Shown: positions 38,186-47,630, counted from the stretch's first letter. The stretch: 64,000 nucleotides of DNA from Patiriisocius marinistellae (GCF_009014635.1 NZ_BKCF01000002.1:1-64000), one strand, 5' to 3'. The notes: a model not told the origin generated them from the sequence alone. Numbers and translations are program-made.

Positions 38186-39001
38186 TTAAACCGCCACATC
38201 ATATTCTCTTAAAGCATCATTTAAGGATGTTTTTTTATTTGTGCTTTCTTTGCGTTTTCCAATGATTAGTGCGCAAGGTACTTGAAACTCACCAGCTGAG
38301 AATTTTTTTGTGTAACTTCCCGGAATTACTACAGAGCGTGCGGGAATTACACCTTTGGTTTCAATAGGAGTATCGCCAGTTACATCAATGATTTTAGTAC
38401 TCATAGTCAATACAACATTAGCACCCAACACAGCCTCTTTTTCAACACGCACACCTTCCACAACAATACAGCGAGACCCTATAAATGCACCATCCTCAAT
38501 TATCACGGGAGCAGCTTGCAATGGTTCTAGGACACCACCAATACCCACACCACCACTAAGATGCACATTTTTGCCTATTTGTGCACAACTACCCACTGTT
38601 GCCCACGTGTCAACCATGGTTCCTTCATCCACATAAGCACCTATATTGACATAACTTGGCATCATTATAACACCTTTTGAAATATAAGCTCCGTGCCTTG
38701 CAACTGCATTAGGTACCACTCTAATTCCCTTAGCCTGATATCCTTTTTTTAACGGAATCTTATCATGATATTCAAATATCCCTGCCTCCAGCGTTTCCAT
38801 TTTTTGAATAGGGAAGTACAATACTACTCCTTTTTTAACCCATTCATTAACTTGCCAGCCATTTGCAGTAGGCTCTGCACAACGCAATGTACCTGCGTCA
38901 CAAAGTGCCACGACTTCTCTAATAGCAGCAATAGTTGTTGCATCGGTTAATAAAGAGTGATCATCCCACGCTTTTTCTATGATATTTTGTAAATCTTTCA
39001 T
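38186..39001 (-). CDS. dapD: 2,3,4,5-tetrahydropyridine-2,6-dicarboxylate N-succinyltransferase
   Basis: DapD succinylates tetrahydrodipicolinate in the lysine/diaminopimelate pathway. The 271-residue protein has the N-terminal helical domain, RVVPNAVARHGAYIS and the left-handed beta-helix hexapeptides (VMMPSYVNIGAYVDEGTMVD, GIGGVLEPLQ, SRCIVVEGVRV). Its length is typical. The gene is monocistronic, with a TTTCCGAAG site 40 bases upstream of its start. Confidence 0.96.
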   Translation of the reverse strand: MKDLQNIIEKAWDDHSLLTDATTIAAIREVVALCDAGTLRCAEPTANGWQVNEWVKKGVVLYFPIQKMETLEAGIFEYHDKIPLKKGYQAKGIRVVPNAVARHGAYISKGVIMMPSYVNIGAYVDEGTMVDTWATVGSCAQIGKNVHLSGGVGIGGVLEPLQAAPVIIEDGAFIGSRCIVVEGVRVEKEAVLGANVVLTMSTKIIDVTGDTPIETKGVIPARSVVIPGSYTKKFSAGEFQVPCALIIGKRKESTNKKTSLNDALREYDVAV

Positions 39002-39040
39002 GTGTTATATTTCAGTATTAAATCTTAATTTTTTTATGTA

Positions 39041-39049
39041 CTTCGGAAA
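39041..39049 (-). repeat. TTTCCGAAG dispersed motif, intergenic copy
   Basis: Exact minus-strand copy with the full consensus flanks (caaaTTTCCGAAGtac), 40 bases before dapD. Confidence 0.7.
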
Positions 39050-39303
39050 TTTGCTGCGCCGTAAAAATAATTTATACAAAATAAATATCTGTTAATTTAA
39101 AAATTCCAAAATCTCTGTTTACTACTTTTGTTTGTTAATCAAAAACTAGAAAAAGTAAAATAGTTTTAAGCGTCAATTATATAACTCAACTATTTAAAAG
39201 AATCTAAAGTCAATTTACTAGGCTGCAATGTAAAATTAAAAACAAAGATAACAACCCCATTCATTCCTTGCATACATTTTTAGCATACTAATCCTTAAAC
39301 CCT

Positions 39304-39311
39304 TATTTTTG
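39304..39311 (+). promoter_or_regulatory. -7 box of ruvX, near-leaderless
   Basis: TATTTTTG, an exact TAnnTTTG match, ends 7 bases before the ruvX start codon. Confidence 0.55.
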
Positions 39312-39318
39312 CCGAAAT

Positions 39319-39729
39319 ATGGCACGTATTTTAGCAATTGATTATGGAACTAAACGCACGGGAGTTGCCGTGACAGATGAGTTGCAATTAATTGCCAGCG
39401 GATTGACAACCGTAGATACCCATAAACTAATGCCTTTTTTAAAAGAATATATTAGTAACGAAAGCGTTGAAACTGTCGTCATTGGAGAGCCAACACAAAA
39501 GGATGGTTCGGCAAGTGATGTGGAAGGTAATATTCAGAACTTCATAAAGGGTTTTGAAGTCATATTTCCGAAGATACCCTTAAAAAGAGTGAATGAGCGT
39601 TATACTAGTAAAATGGCGTTCCAAACAATGATTGATAGTGGCTTGACAAAAAAACAAAGAAAAAATAAAGCACTAGTTGATGAAATAAGTGCAACAATTA
39701 TATTACAGGAATATTTGTATAACAAGTAA
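39319..39729 (+). CDS. ruvX: Holliday junction resolvase-like protein RuvX/YqgF
   Basis: The 136-residue RNase H-fold nuclease has ILAIDYGTKRTGVAVTD at the N-terminus (catalytic D8), VVIGEPT and a C-terminal DEISATIILQEYL. It probably takes part in pre-16S rRNA 5'-end maturation. It is followed after 58 bases by def, an order common in Bacteroidota. One TTTCCGAAG copy lies inside (39565). Confidence 0.95.
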   Translation: MARILAIDYGTKRTGVAVTDELQLIASGLTTVDTHKLMPFLKEYISNESVETVVIGEPTQKDGSASDVEGNIQNFIKGFEVIFPKIPLKRVNERYTSKMAFQTMIDSGLTKKQRKNKALVDEISATIILQEYLYNK

Positions 39730-39787
39730 AAATTATTTGAATGCACTATCATTTGTTATAATGCGTTCAACATTAAATATTTAATTA

Positions 39788-40378
39788 ATGATTTTACCAA
39801 TAGTTGCTTACGGCGACCCAGTTTTAAGAAAAGAATGTGAAGAGATTTCAAAAGATTATCCTAAATTGGATATTCTGTTGGAAAATATGTACGAAACAAT
39901 GTATGCCGCAAATGGAGTAGGGTTGGCTGCACCACAAATAGGGGTGCCTATTCGATTATTTCTAGTAGATGCAACTCCTTTTGGAGATGATGAAGATTTA
40001 ACAGAAGAGGAACAAAAGCAAGTTTCAGAATTTAAAAAGACATTCATCAATGCAACAATCCTAGAAGAGAGTGGGGATGAATGGGCTTTTAACGAAGGTT
40101 GTTTAAGTATTCCAGATGTACGTGAAGACGTGTTTCGTCAACCAGATATTAAGATTGAATATTTTGATGAAGATTTTAAAAAGCATACAGAAGCATATTC
40201 TGGTATTATTGCTAGAATCATTCAACATGAGTATGACCATATTGAAGGTGTGTTGTTTACAGACAAACTTTCACCATTAAAAAAGAGATTAATTAAAGGG
40301 AAATTGACAAACATTAGTAAAGGAAAAACGAACATCGATTACCGTATGCGTTTTCCAAATGCTAAAAAGAAACGTTAA
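39788..40378 (+). CDS. def: Peptide deformylase
   Basis: The metalloenzyme removes the formyl group from nascent protein N-termini. The 196-residue protein has motif 1 GVGLAAPQIG, motif 2 EGCLSIP and motif 3 QHEYDHIEG (about 145-153), supplying the Cys and two His metal ligands. An insertion between motifs 1 and 2 (DDEDLTEEEQKQV) fits Bacteroidota deformylases. Confidence 0.97.
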   Translation: MILPIVAYGDPVLRKECEEISKDYPKLDILLENMYETMYAANGVGLAAPQIGVPIRLFLVDATPFGDDEDLTEEEQKQVSEFKKTFINATILEESGDEWAFNEGCLSIPDVREDVFRQPDIKIEYFDEDFKKHTEAYSGIIARIIQHEYDHIEGVLFTDKLSPLKKRLIKGKLTNISKGKTNIDYRMRFPNAKKKR

Positions 40379-40443
40379 ACAATTGCATATAAAAAATATT
40401 CAAAACATATTTGCACCCTTATTTTAAATAATAAATAGACTTT

Positions 40444-40989
40444 ATGAGCTTAGAAAAAGTATTATCAATTTCAGGAAAGCCAGGGCTTTACAAATTAACA
40501 ACTCAAACAAGAAGCGGCTTTTTAGCTGAATCTCTTCTTGATGGAAAAAGAATTAACGTAAGTGCTAGACATAACGTAAGTCTACTTTCTGAAATTGCAA
40601 TTTATACCCTAACAGAAGAAGTACCATTAAGAGCAGTATTTGAAAAAATAGCAAAAAAAGAGGATGGGAAAGCAACTATAAGTCATAAGGTTTCTAAAAT
40701 AGAATTAGAAGAATATTTCTTCGGGATTTTACCAGATTATGATGAAGAACGTGTTTATGCAAGTGATATAAAAAAAGTTGTTCAATGGTATAATCTTTTA
40801 GTTAAGAATGACTTAACAGACTTTTCAGAAGCTGAAGAAGCAGTAGAGGAAGAAGTTAAAGATAAGTTGACAACCCCACAGCGCGATGCTATAACTGGAG
40901 TTTCAAAAACAACTTCACCTAAAGGTGGAGGTAAATCATCTTCTAAAAAAGGAGGAACAGCAAAAAGTACAGCTGCAAGAAAGAAGTAA
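40444..40989 (+). CDS. DUF5606 family protein
   Basis: The 181-residue protein begins MSLEKVLSISGKPGLYKL and includes RSGFLAESLLDGKRINV and YASDIKKVVQWYNLL, the DUF5606 pattern. The last 35 residues are a Lys/Ser/Gly-rich tail that could bind RNA or nucleic acid. The function is unknown. The constant placement between def and mazG in Bacteroidota suggests a housekeeping role. A strong terminator follows. Confidence 0.9.
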   Translation: MSLEKVLSISGKPGLYKLTTQTRSGFLAESLLDGKRINVSARHNVSLLSEIAIYTLTEEVPLRAVFEKIAKKEDGKATISHKVSKIELEEYFFGILPDYDEERVYASDIKKVVQWYNLLVKNDLTDFSEAEEAVEEEVKDKLTTPQRDAITGVSKTTSPKGGGKSSSKKGGTAKSTAARKK

Positions 40990-41010
40990 ATAATAAATAG
41001 TTTATAAAAA

Positions 41011-41038
41011 AAGCTGTCCAAAAGGACGGCTTTTTTTA
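41011..41038 (+). terminator. Terminator of the ruvX-def-DUF5606 unit
   Basis: AAGCTGTCC pairs with GGACGGCTT around an AAAA loop (41011-41019 with 41024-41032), then a T-run. Confidence 0.9.
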
Positions 41039-41118
41039 TTTAATACGTTGTGTTAAAAAATAACTGTACTTTTTAAAATTAATTTGATAACTTTTACATT
41101 TAAACCACAAACCACAAA

Positions 41119-41892
41119 ATGAACTCACGCCAACAACAACTCGCCGCTTTTGATCGCTTACTTACAATAATGGATGAGTTACGGGAGCAATGTCCTTGGG
41201 ATAAAAAGCAAACCATGGAAACATTACGTCACTTAACAATAGAAGAGACCTATGAGTTGGGAGATGCTATATTAGAGAACGACTTAGATGAGGTAAAAGG
41301 AGAATTAGGTGATTTGTTATTGCACATTGTTTTCTATGCTAAAATAGGGAGTGAGACAAATGATTTTGATATTGCTGATGTAACAAACCAGATTTGCGAA
41401 AAACTTATATCTCGTCACCCACATATTTATGGTGATGTTGAGGTGGCAGACGAAGAAGAGGTAAAAAGAAATTGGGAAAGTTTAAAACTTAAAGAAGGTA
41501 AAACAAGTGTATTACAAGGAGTGCCTAAGTCATTGCCAGCATTAGTTAAAGCAAATAGAATACAGGATAAAGTTGCAGGAGTGGGGTTTGATTGGGAAAA
41601 GCCAGAACAAGTTTTTGAAAAACTACAAGAAGAACTAGGGGAATTACAAGTTGAGGTTGCCGCTAATGACCAAGAAAAAATGGAGGCCGAATTTGGTGAT
41701 GTTCTATTTTCTATGATAAACTATGCGAGATTTTTGAAAATTGATCCAGAAAACGCTTTAGAACGAACTAATAAAAAATTTATTAAAAGGTTTCAATACT
41801 TAGAGAAAAAGGCAAAGTCCCTAGATAAAGAATTAAAAGATATGACGCTTGAGGAGATGGATATATTTTGGGAAGAAGCTAAAGCCATCTAA
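41119..41892 (+). CDS. mazG: Nucleoside triphosphate pyrophosphohydrolase
   Basis: MazG hydrolyses NTPs and dNTPs to monophosphates, protecting against aberrant nucleotides. The 257-residue protein has two MazG domains: the first with CPWDKKQTMETLRHLTIEE and EVKGELGDLLLHIVFY, the second with KLQEELGELQ and EAEFGDVLFSMINYARF. The 3' end overlaps the convergent methyltransferase gene by 4 bases. Confidence 0.96.
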   Translation: MNSRQQQLAAFDRLLTIMDELREQCPWDKKQTMETLRHLTIEETYELGDAILENDLDEVKGELGDLLLHIVFYAKIGSETNDFDIADVTNQICEKLISRHPHIYGDVEVADEEEVKRNWESLKLKEGKTSVLQGVPKSLPALVKANRIQDKVAGVGFDWEKPEQVFEKLQEELGELQVEVAANDQEKMEAEFGDVLFSMINYARFLKIDPENALERTNKKFIKRFQYLEKKAKSLDKELKDMTLEEMDIFWEEAKAI

Positions 41893-42527
41893 TTACTAAA
41901 AATTAGATATTCTTTTAATATTTTTAAGTATTTGAACCCTATATTATTCTTAATCCATTCAAGGCTTTTGGGAGTATAGAAAATAACGTGGGTACTATCA
42001 TTTTTGTAAAACCAATTATCAAATTCATGTTTATCTGGAAGCAGCGAAGTTTTACAAATTAGTTGACCGTTTTCTTTTAGCAAGGATTTTAAAAGGTTAA
42101 ATTCTTTTTCGGGATTATTAAAGTGTTCTATAACCTCACAACATACAATGTAATTGTATTGTGTTTTAAAGACAATTTTGTTAGGATGAAAAAAAGGGTC
42201 GTATAATGTTACATTATAACCTGCTTGATCTAATAACTTAGCAATTACAGGTCCTGTTCCAGCACCAAAATCTAGTCCATCCGAAGTTTTACTAAATTTA
42301 TTTTTTATGTGCGTAACAATTGGCATTACAAATGATTGATATCCTATATCTTCGACATTATTATTGTGTTTTAAATATCTTTCTTTTTCTGCTTTTTCAG
42401 AAAGATGAAATTCAGATGGCACAGAAACTACATCACAAGTATCACAATACACAAATTTTCGTTTCTTGTAGAATGCATAAATTTTTGTAGTAAAGTTTTT
42501 ACAAAGTAAGCATTGATGTTTTCCCAT
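41889..42527 (-). CDS. Zinc-ribbon class I SAM-dependent methyltransferase
   Basis: The 212-residue protein starts with a four-cysteine zinc ribbon (C6, C9, C28, C31), followed by a methyltransferase domain with LDFGAGTGPVIAKLL as motif I and YNYIVCCEVIEHFNNPEKEF later. Such proteins occur as sugar or lipid modifiers and also as RNA methyltransferases; the target is not clear. It is monocistronic and overlaps the mazG stop by 4 bases, tail to tail. Confidence 0.88.
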   Translation of the reverse strand: MGKHQCLLCKNFTTKIYAFYKKRKFVYCDTCDVVSVPSEFHLSEKAEKERYLKHNNNVEDIGYQSFVMPIVTHIKNKFSKTSDGLDFGAGTGPVIAKLLDQAGYNVTLYDPFFHPNKIVFKTQYNYIVCCEVIEHFNNPEKEFNLLKSLLKENGQLICKTSLLPDKHEFDNWFYKNDSTHVIFYTPKSLEWIKNNIGFKYLKILKEYLIFSN

Positions 42528-42545
42528 ATTCTTAACGTAACTAAA

Positions 42546-42583
42546 AATAGTCCAGCTTAGTAAATATACTTAGCTGGACTATT
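42546..42583 (-). terminator. Terminator of the DUF349 gene
   Basis: A perfect 12-bp stem AATAGTCCAGCT / AGCTGGACTATT (42546-42557 with 42572-42583), with a T-run on the minus strand, lies 34 bases past the DUF349 stop. Confidence 0.8.
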
Positions 42584-42616
42584 AACACTATAAATAATTA
42601 TAAAAATGCTCTATAA

Positions 42617-44779
42617 TTAAGCTTCAGTATCAAGAGCTTCATCAGTTGATTTTGGAGCTTCTTGAATTTCTGGTTGTGGTGCGTCTTTTGCAGCACGCAT
42701 TGCCTTTATTTTTGAATATTTCTGCTTCCACAGCGCCAATTGCTCTTTATGCTTTGCGATATTTTTGTGAACATCTTTGACTAAAGGGTTATCATCATCA
42801 ACATGACGGAAAAAACCTAAATTATTCTCTAATTGACTAATTTCTGCTTGAACTTCATCAACCTTTTTAGATAAGAAAAATTGTTCGTTTTGTAACTGGC
42901 GATCATCGTCTTGAGAAACCATTGAGTTTACTTTATTCTCAAATTTTATAAGCTCAGCTTCTTTTTTATCTAAGTCAAGTTTACCAAATAATCCGTCAAG
43001 GACTTTGTTAAATTTCTGGTCAATACTTTTCTTTTTAAAAGGAACACGACCTATTGATTTCCATTCGGTTATTTTTTCTTTGATAGCAGTAATATCAACT
43101 TTATGATCTCCTGTTAATTCAAGGTTTTCTGTAGCATCAAGTAATACTGTTTTCTGCTCTAAGTTTACTACCTCTTCTTTGTTTTCTTCATCTTTTAAGG
43201 CATTTAACCTATCAAAATAATGATTACAAGCTTTTTTAAATTGCTTCCAAACTTTATCGCTTTCATTTCTTGGTACGTGACCAATCTTTCGCCAATCTGC
43301 TTGGACTTTTTTCATAAGCTGCGTTGCACTTTTATAATCCTCACTATCTTTATGCTCTTCAGCAATAGCAATGAGTGCGCGCTTTTTCTCTAGATTTTCA
43401 AACTGCTGATTTTTTTGATTTTTATAAAAATCATTTTTAGCTTTATTGAAGTTACGCATAGTGTCTTTAAAACTAGCCCAAATCTCCTTGTTTTTGTCTC
43501 TTGGAACACGTCCAGCTGTAAAAAAGATATCCCGTATTTCTTGCACCTGTTTCATGGATTCTTGCCATGCTTTATGGGTAGGTTTTGCTTCTGCTTTTAC
43601 CTTATCAATAAGCCCAATAAGTTCTTTTTTGATGCTGTAGTTAGCCTTGAAAGTATCTTCTAATGCAGCTTCAGCCTGTTCTTTTTTATCGTGGATAACT
43701 CTAGATGCTGCACTAAATTTTTCCCAGATTTCATCACTTACTTCACGTGCAACAGGTCCAATCTCTTCTTTCCATTTGCGGTGAATTAATTGTAACTCTC
43801 TAAAAGCTTTATTAATATCACTCTCTTCAGCAAGTTCCTCTGTGTGTTTAATAAGTTTTTGCTTTTCTTCAAGATTGTGTTTAAAGTCTAGCTCTCTAAA
43901 CTCATTATCTAAATGCAGAGCGTTATAATAATTGTCAACATGGTGGTGATAATTGTTCCACACTGTATTATATTTATCACGCGGAATTGCTCCCGCATCA
44001 CGCCAGCGCTCTTGAATATCCTTTAGTTTTTTGTAATTTTTATTTACACTTTCATCCGTTTCTACAAGAGCTTTTAACTCTTCAATTAAAGCAGTTCTAG
44101 TTACTAGATTACTTTCTAGGCTTTTCTTTAAATTATTATAGTATGCATTTTTTTTAGCTCGGTAGATAGAAAATGCTTCGTTGAATGCTTTTTTTTCAGA
44201 AGATTCGTAATGAAAATCTATGATGTTTCCACCTTCAGCAAGAAACTCTTCTTTTTTAGTTTTAAGTAATTCTTGAAACTGGTTATTGAACTCGTTTTTG
44301 ATTTCATCAACGGGATCCTTTATTTTTTGAACGGGGTATTTAGTAACTAAATTATTTAATGCTTCGGTTAAGTTGGGCATTGAAAGCTCACTATAGTCAA
44401 CTTCAGGTATCTCAATTTCATCTGTTTCGTTAATATCATCAGATGTTTCTATTTCCTCTTCATCCACTTCGTTTTCTTCTGAAACGTCACTACTTGTATC
44501 ACTATCGCTCTTTTCAACCATTGTAACAACCTCAGTAGTTTTTACTTCTTTGGAAGGAGTTTCAATTGAAGTTTCGGGAGTTGTGTTTGGTTTTTCCGTA
44601 GCTTTTTCAACAACGGCAGAAGTTTCGGGGGTATCTATTTCCGAAGGTATACTATCACTAGTGCTATTTTGAGCAGTAGTTTCTGCTTGGTTTATTTCCG
44701 AAGTTATTTCAGAATTATCAGTTGTTTTTTTGTCGTTTTGGTTTCCGCTAGGGGAGATTTCTTCAGACATTTCTTTCAA
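42617..44779 (-). CDS. DUF349 repeat coiled-coil protein
   Basis: The 720-residue protein has an acidic, Thr/Ser/Glu-rich disordered N-terminus (about 1-130), then at least five DUF349 repeats. Each is recognisable by a W-(R/K)-x-(I/A/E)-G-x-(V/I)-(P/A) core such as RWRDAGAIP, KWKEEIGPV, FFTAGRVP, DWRKIGHVP and WKSIGRVP. A long helical C-terminal stretch ends in Ala, Pro and Glu. The family is widespread in Bacteroidota with unknown function. It starts 90 bases after aroE and has its own terminator. Two TTTCCGAAG copies lie in its N-terminal part (44638, 44695). Confidence 0.92.
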   Translation of the reverse strand: MKEMSEEISPSGNQNDKKTTDNSEITSEINQAETTAQNSTSDSIPSEIDTPETSAVVEKATEKPNTTPETSIETPSKEVKTTEVVTMVEKSDSDTSSDVSEENEVDEEEIETSDDINETDEIEIPEVDYSELSMPNLTEALNNLVTKYPVQKIKDPVDEIKNEFNNQFQELLKTKKEEFLAEGGNIIDFHYESSEKKAFNEAFSIYRAKKNAYYNNLKKSLESNLVTRTALIEELKALVETDESVNKNYKKLKDIQERWRDAGAIPRDKYNTVWNNYHHHVDNYYNALHLDNEFRELDFKHNLEEKQKLIKHTEELAEESDINKAFRELQLIHRKWKEEIGPVAREVSDEIWEKFSAASRVIHDKKEQAEAALEDTFKANYSIKKELIGLIDKVKAEAKPTHKAWQESMKQVQEIRDIFFTAGRVPRDKNKEIWASFKDTMRNFNKAKNDFYKNQKNQQFENLEKKRALIAIAEEHKDSEDYKSATQLMKKVQADWRKIGHVPRNESDKVWKQFKKACNHYFDRLNALKDEENKEEVVNLEQKTVLLDATENLELTGDHKVDITAIKEKITEWKSIGRVPFKKKSIDQKFNKVLDGLFGKLDLDKKEAELIKFENKVNSMVSQDDDRQLQNEQFFLSKKVDEVQAEISQLENNLGFFRHVDDDNPLVKDVHKNIAKHKEQLALWKQKYSKIKAMRAAKDAPQPEIQEAPKSTDEALDTEA

Positions 44780-44869
44780 TGTTAGGGTTCATATTCTTGC
44801 TGGTGAAGATACTAACTACTAATAAGAATGCCAAGATAGGCGTGGGTTTTTAAAAATGAAGTATTGAAT

Positions 44870-45601
44870 TTATAAGTTCCATATTTTCCAAGATTTTTTA
44901 GCTTGGTATTCTAGCATTTTCATTCCGTTTGAAACTGTGGCGCCTTTAGCAAAACCTCTTTTTAGAAATTCGGTTTCTGTTGGGTTGTAGATAAGGTCGT
45001 AAAGAAAATGACTTGGGGTAATTAAATTGTATGGAATGTTTGGGCATTCTGTAACATTGGGATGTGTGCCCAAGGGTGTTGTGTTTATAATTAACTTGTA
45101 TTTATTAATTACTTCTGGAGTAAGAGCTTTGTATGAAAGTTGTCCTTCTTTTGGAGTTCTTGACACAACTTTAAAATCAAAGTTCATTGCCTTGAGGACA
45201 TATATAATTGCTTTTGAAGCACCACCACTTCCTAGCACAAGTGCTGTTTTTTCTTTGAATAGAGGGAATGATGTTAGTGCCTTTGCAAAGCCATAATGGT
45301 CTGTATTATAGCCTGCAAGACGACCATCATTTAAAATTTTAATGGTATTAACAGCACCAATTTTTTTTGCTTCTTTATCAATACGATCTAAGTAAGGAAT
45401 AACATCCTCTTTGTAAGGGATGGTAACGTTTAATCCTTTGATTTCTGTATTATCTTTTAGAATGTTTTGAAGCTGATTGATATTTTTAATATCAAAATTG
45501 ACGTAGGTGTGGTTTAGTTTTTCTAAATCAAACTTAATAGTGAAGAATGTTTTTGAAAATGAATAACTTATATTTTTTCCTACGAGACCAAATTTAGCCA
45601 T
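44870..45601 (-). CDS. aroE: Shikimate dehydrogenase
   Basis: AroE reduces 3-dehydroshikimate to shikimate with NADPH in aromatic amino acid synthesis. The 243-residue protein is shorter than the usual about 270 but complete: the shikimate-binding start NISYSFSKTFF, the GLNVTIPYKEDV motif with catalytic K64, NTDHYGF with D101, and the NADP loop LVLGSGGASKAIIYVLKA. It overlaps the upstream DUF368 gene by 8 bases. Confidence 0.95.
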   Translation of the reverse strand: MAKFGLVGKNISYSFSKTFFTIKFDLEKLNHTYVNFDIKNINQLQNILKDNTEIKGLNVTIPYKEDVIPYLDRIDKEAKKIGAVNTIKILNDGRLAGYNTDHYGFAKALTSFPLFKEKTALVLGSGGASKAIIYVLKAMNFDFKVVSRTPKEGQLSYKALTPEVINKYKLIINTTPLGTHPNVTECPNIPYNLITPSHFLYDLIYNPTETEFLKRGFAKGATVSNGMKMLEYQAKKSWKIWNL

Positions 45602-46616
45602 TATTTTTATGCTTCATTTTATAATACCAGTCTAAACTAAGTACAATTAATATTCCTACAAAAATGCAACATAAAGCTAGGATGGTATCGAGAGAAAATT
45701 CTGACGGAAAATATCTATTATAACCTACAATAATATTTTTGCCATTGGCATCTACTAAAATATTATTTGAAGTATCTAAGCTAAAAACTTTTGTTTTCCA
45801 TGGCCAAACAACACCTAATGAACCTGCGATGAAACCAATAATTACTGCATAAGTTGCTTTTTTATATCTTTTTAAAACATATCCTAATATATGTGATAAT
45901 GAAATTAATCCTACTAATGAACCCAATGAAAACGCAGTGAGTACTTTTAATAAACGCATATGGCCTACGTCATTTACAAAGCTAAAATTACCTTGAACCA
46001 TCATTGCAAAAGTGTCAAACAATGCATTTACGCTATCAACTAGAAGTAAAACGTAATTTCCTAAAAGGATAAGTATAAATGAGCCTGATAAACCTGGAAG
46101 CGTCATGCCACTTACTCCAATTATGCCACAAAAGAAAACAAAAAATAAATTATCATTTTCACGAGCAGGCTCTAAAAAACTAATAGCAACTCCTGCTGCA
46201 ATGCCGCAACATAGATATGCAATGTACTTTCTATTCCATGCTCCAAAATCTTTTGATATATAATAAATTGAACCTATTATCATCCCAAAGAAAGCGCTCC
46301 AGACGTAAAGTTCATAGTGGATAATAAGATAGTCTAGAATTTTAGAAACACTAAAATAACTAATAATCATTCCTAAAATAAGCAACCCTAAAAATGAACC
46401 ATTGATGTATCTATAAAAACTTTTAAACCTGCCGCCTAATAGTAGCTTGAATGCTTTTTTATTAATACGTTGAAGTGAATAGATAAACTCTTCATAAAAA
46501 CCAGCAACAAAGGCTACCACACCACCAGATACACCAGGTACTTTATTTGCAGCGCCCATGACTAAGCCTTTTAAGACCAGCCAGATTTTATCTGAAGATG
46601 ATCTTTGGGGTGTCAA
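45594..46616 (-). CDS. DUF368 polyprenyl-phosphate transporter (PopT-type), copy 2
   Basis: The 340-residue membrane protein has about eight helices and the DUF368 signatures GLVMGAANKVPGVSGGVVAFVAGFYEEF near the N-terminus and GMTLPGLSGSFILILLGNY in mid-protein. DUF368 proteins were shown to return undecaprenyl phosphate across the inner membrane for reuse in wall and LPS synthesis. It overlaps the first DUF368 gene by 4 bases (ATGA) and is clearly divergent from it, so it is an old duplicate rather than a recent copy. Confidence 0.92.
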   Translation of the reverse strand: MTPQRSSSDKIWLVLKGLVMGAANKVPGVSGGVVAFVAGFYEEFIYSLQRINKKAFKLLLGGRFKSFYRYINGSFLGLLILGMIISYFSVSKILDYLIIHYELYVWSAFFGMIIGSIYYISKDFGAWNRKYIAYLCCGIAAGVAISFLEPARENDNLFFVFFCGIIGVSGMTLPGLSGSFILILLGNYVLLLVDSVNALFDTFAMMVQGNFSFVNDVGHMRLLKVLTAFSLGSLVGLISLSHILGYVLKRYKKATYAVIIGFIAGSLGVVWPWKTKVFSLDTSNNILVDANGKNIIVGYNRYFPSEFSLDTILALCCIFVGILIVLSLDWYYKMKHKNNG

Positions 46617-47596
46617 TTAATTTCTTGTTTTGAATTTTTTTTTGTTGCAGTAAATTCTAAAAAATAGATACAAGCAAAACCAAAAATAGTGCAGATAATT
46701 GCTGCTATTATTTGAGGATCACCATCATAGTTAGCAGGAAGAATACTACGTTCTAAAAAAGGTATTTCTTCACCATGACTGTTAACTCTGTACTTTAAAA
46801 CTTCTTTCCATGGCCAGATTTTATTTAAAGCGCCTATCATAAAGCCAGTTAGAATGGCTAACGTTATATTTTTATAATGCTTAAACATCCAGTTAAGAAC
46901 CCCTGAAAATACTTTTAATCCAGCAATAGCTCCAATACCAAAAGTAATTAATTTTAAAAATGCATTAGAAACTTGACCAAAATCTACCCTTAAAATGCCC
47001 TCGCTAAAACTTGAAATTGTACCTATTACAGAGGTGTAAGCTCCAAGCAATAAGAGTATAAATGCTCCTGATATACCTGGTAATATCATTGCAATAATAG
47101 CAATAAACCCAGCTAAAAATAAAAACCAAGTACTGTCGGTATTGCCTATTGGTTCTGCAAGAGTAATATAATATGAAAGTGCAGCTGCAATGAATACAGC
47201 AATCAATACTGAAAGTGAAAAACGAGTAATTTGTTTTCCTACGTATAAAATACTTGCAACCACTAGTCCAAAAAAGAATGCCCAGACTAAAACAGGGTAT
47301 GTGGCTAGTAGCCAGGTTATTAATTTTGCTAATGAGATAATGCTCACAGCAACACCACCAAATAAAGTAACTAAAAAACCAAGATTAAATGTAACCCAAG
47401 CAGCTTTTAAACCTTCTTTTTTCCAAATTTTAAAGAAAGAAAAATTAAGGTTATGTATTGTTTCGATTAGTTCTTCGTAAATCCCAGAAATAAAAGCGAT
47501 AGTACCGCCACTTACTCCAGGAACTACATCTGCAGCTCCCATTGCTAGGCCTTTTGCAAATAGGGTTAATGATTGTAAAAGCGTACGTGAAGGCAT
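46613..47596 (-). CDS. DUF368 polyprenyl-phosphate transporter (PopT-type), copy 1
   Basis: The 327-residue membrane protein has GLAMGAADVVPGVSGGTIAF at the N-terminus and MILPGISGAFILLLLGAYT in the middle, the two internal-repeat signatures of DUF368. Both copies keep the P-G-x-S-G core in each half. It starts 34 bases after the TPR gene and is coupled by a 4-base overlap to copy 2. TATTTTTG lies about 25 bases upstream. Confidence 0.93.
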   Translation of the reverse strand: MPSRTLLQSLTLFAKGLAMGAADVVPGVSGGTIAFISGIYEELIETIHNLNFSFFKIWKKEGLKAAWVTFNLGFLVTLFGGVAVSIISLAKLITWLLATYPVLVWAFFFGLVVASILYVGKQITRFSLSVLIAVFIAAALSYYITLAEPIGNTDSTWFLFLAGFIAIIAMILPGISGAFILLLLGAYTSVIGTISSFSEGILRVDFGQVSNAFLKLITFGIGAIAGLKVFSGVLNWMFKHYKNITLAILTGFMIGALNKIWPWKEVLKYRVNSHGEEIPFLERSILPANYDGDPQIIAAIICTIFGFACIYFLEFTATKKNSKQEIN

Positions 47597-47630
47597 AATA
47601 GTTGGGTTGTTATGCTCTCAAAAATACAAT

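Larger units (their letters stand above)
39002..39318. other. Divergent promoter region dapD-ruvX
   Basis: The 317 bases hold a TTTCCGAAG copy (39041-39049) and the ruvX -7 box (39304-39311). I see no gene or hairpin of note. Confidence 0.6.
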
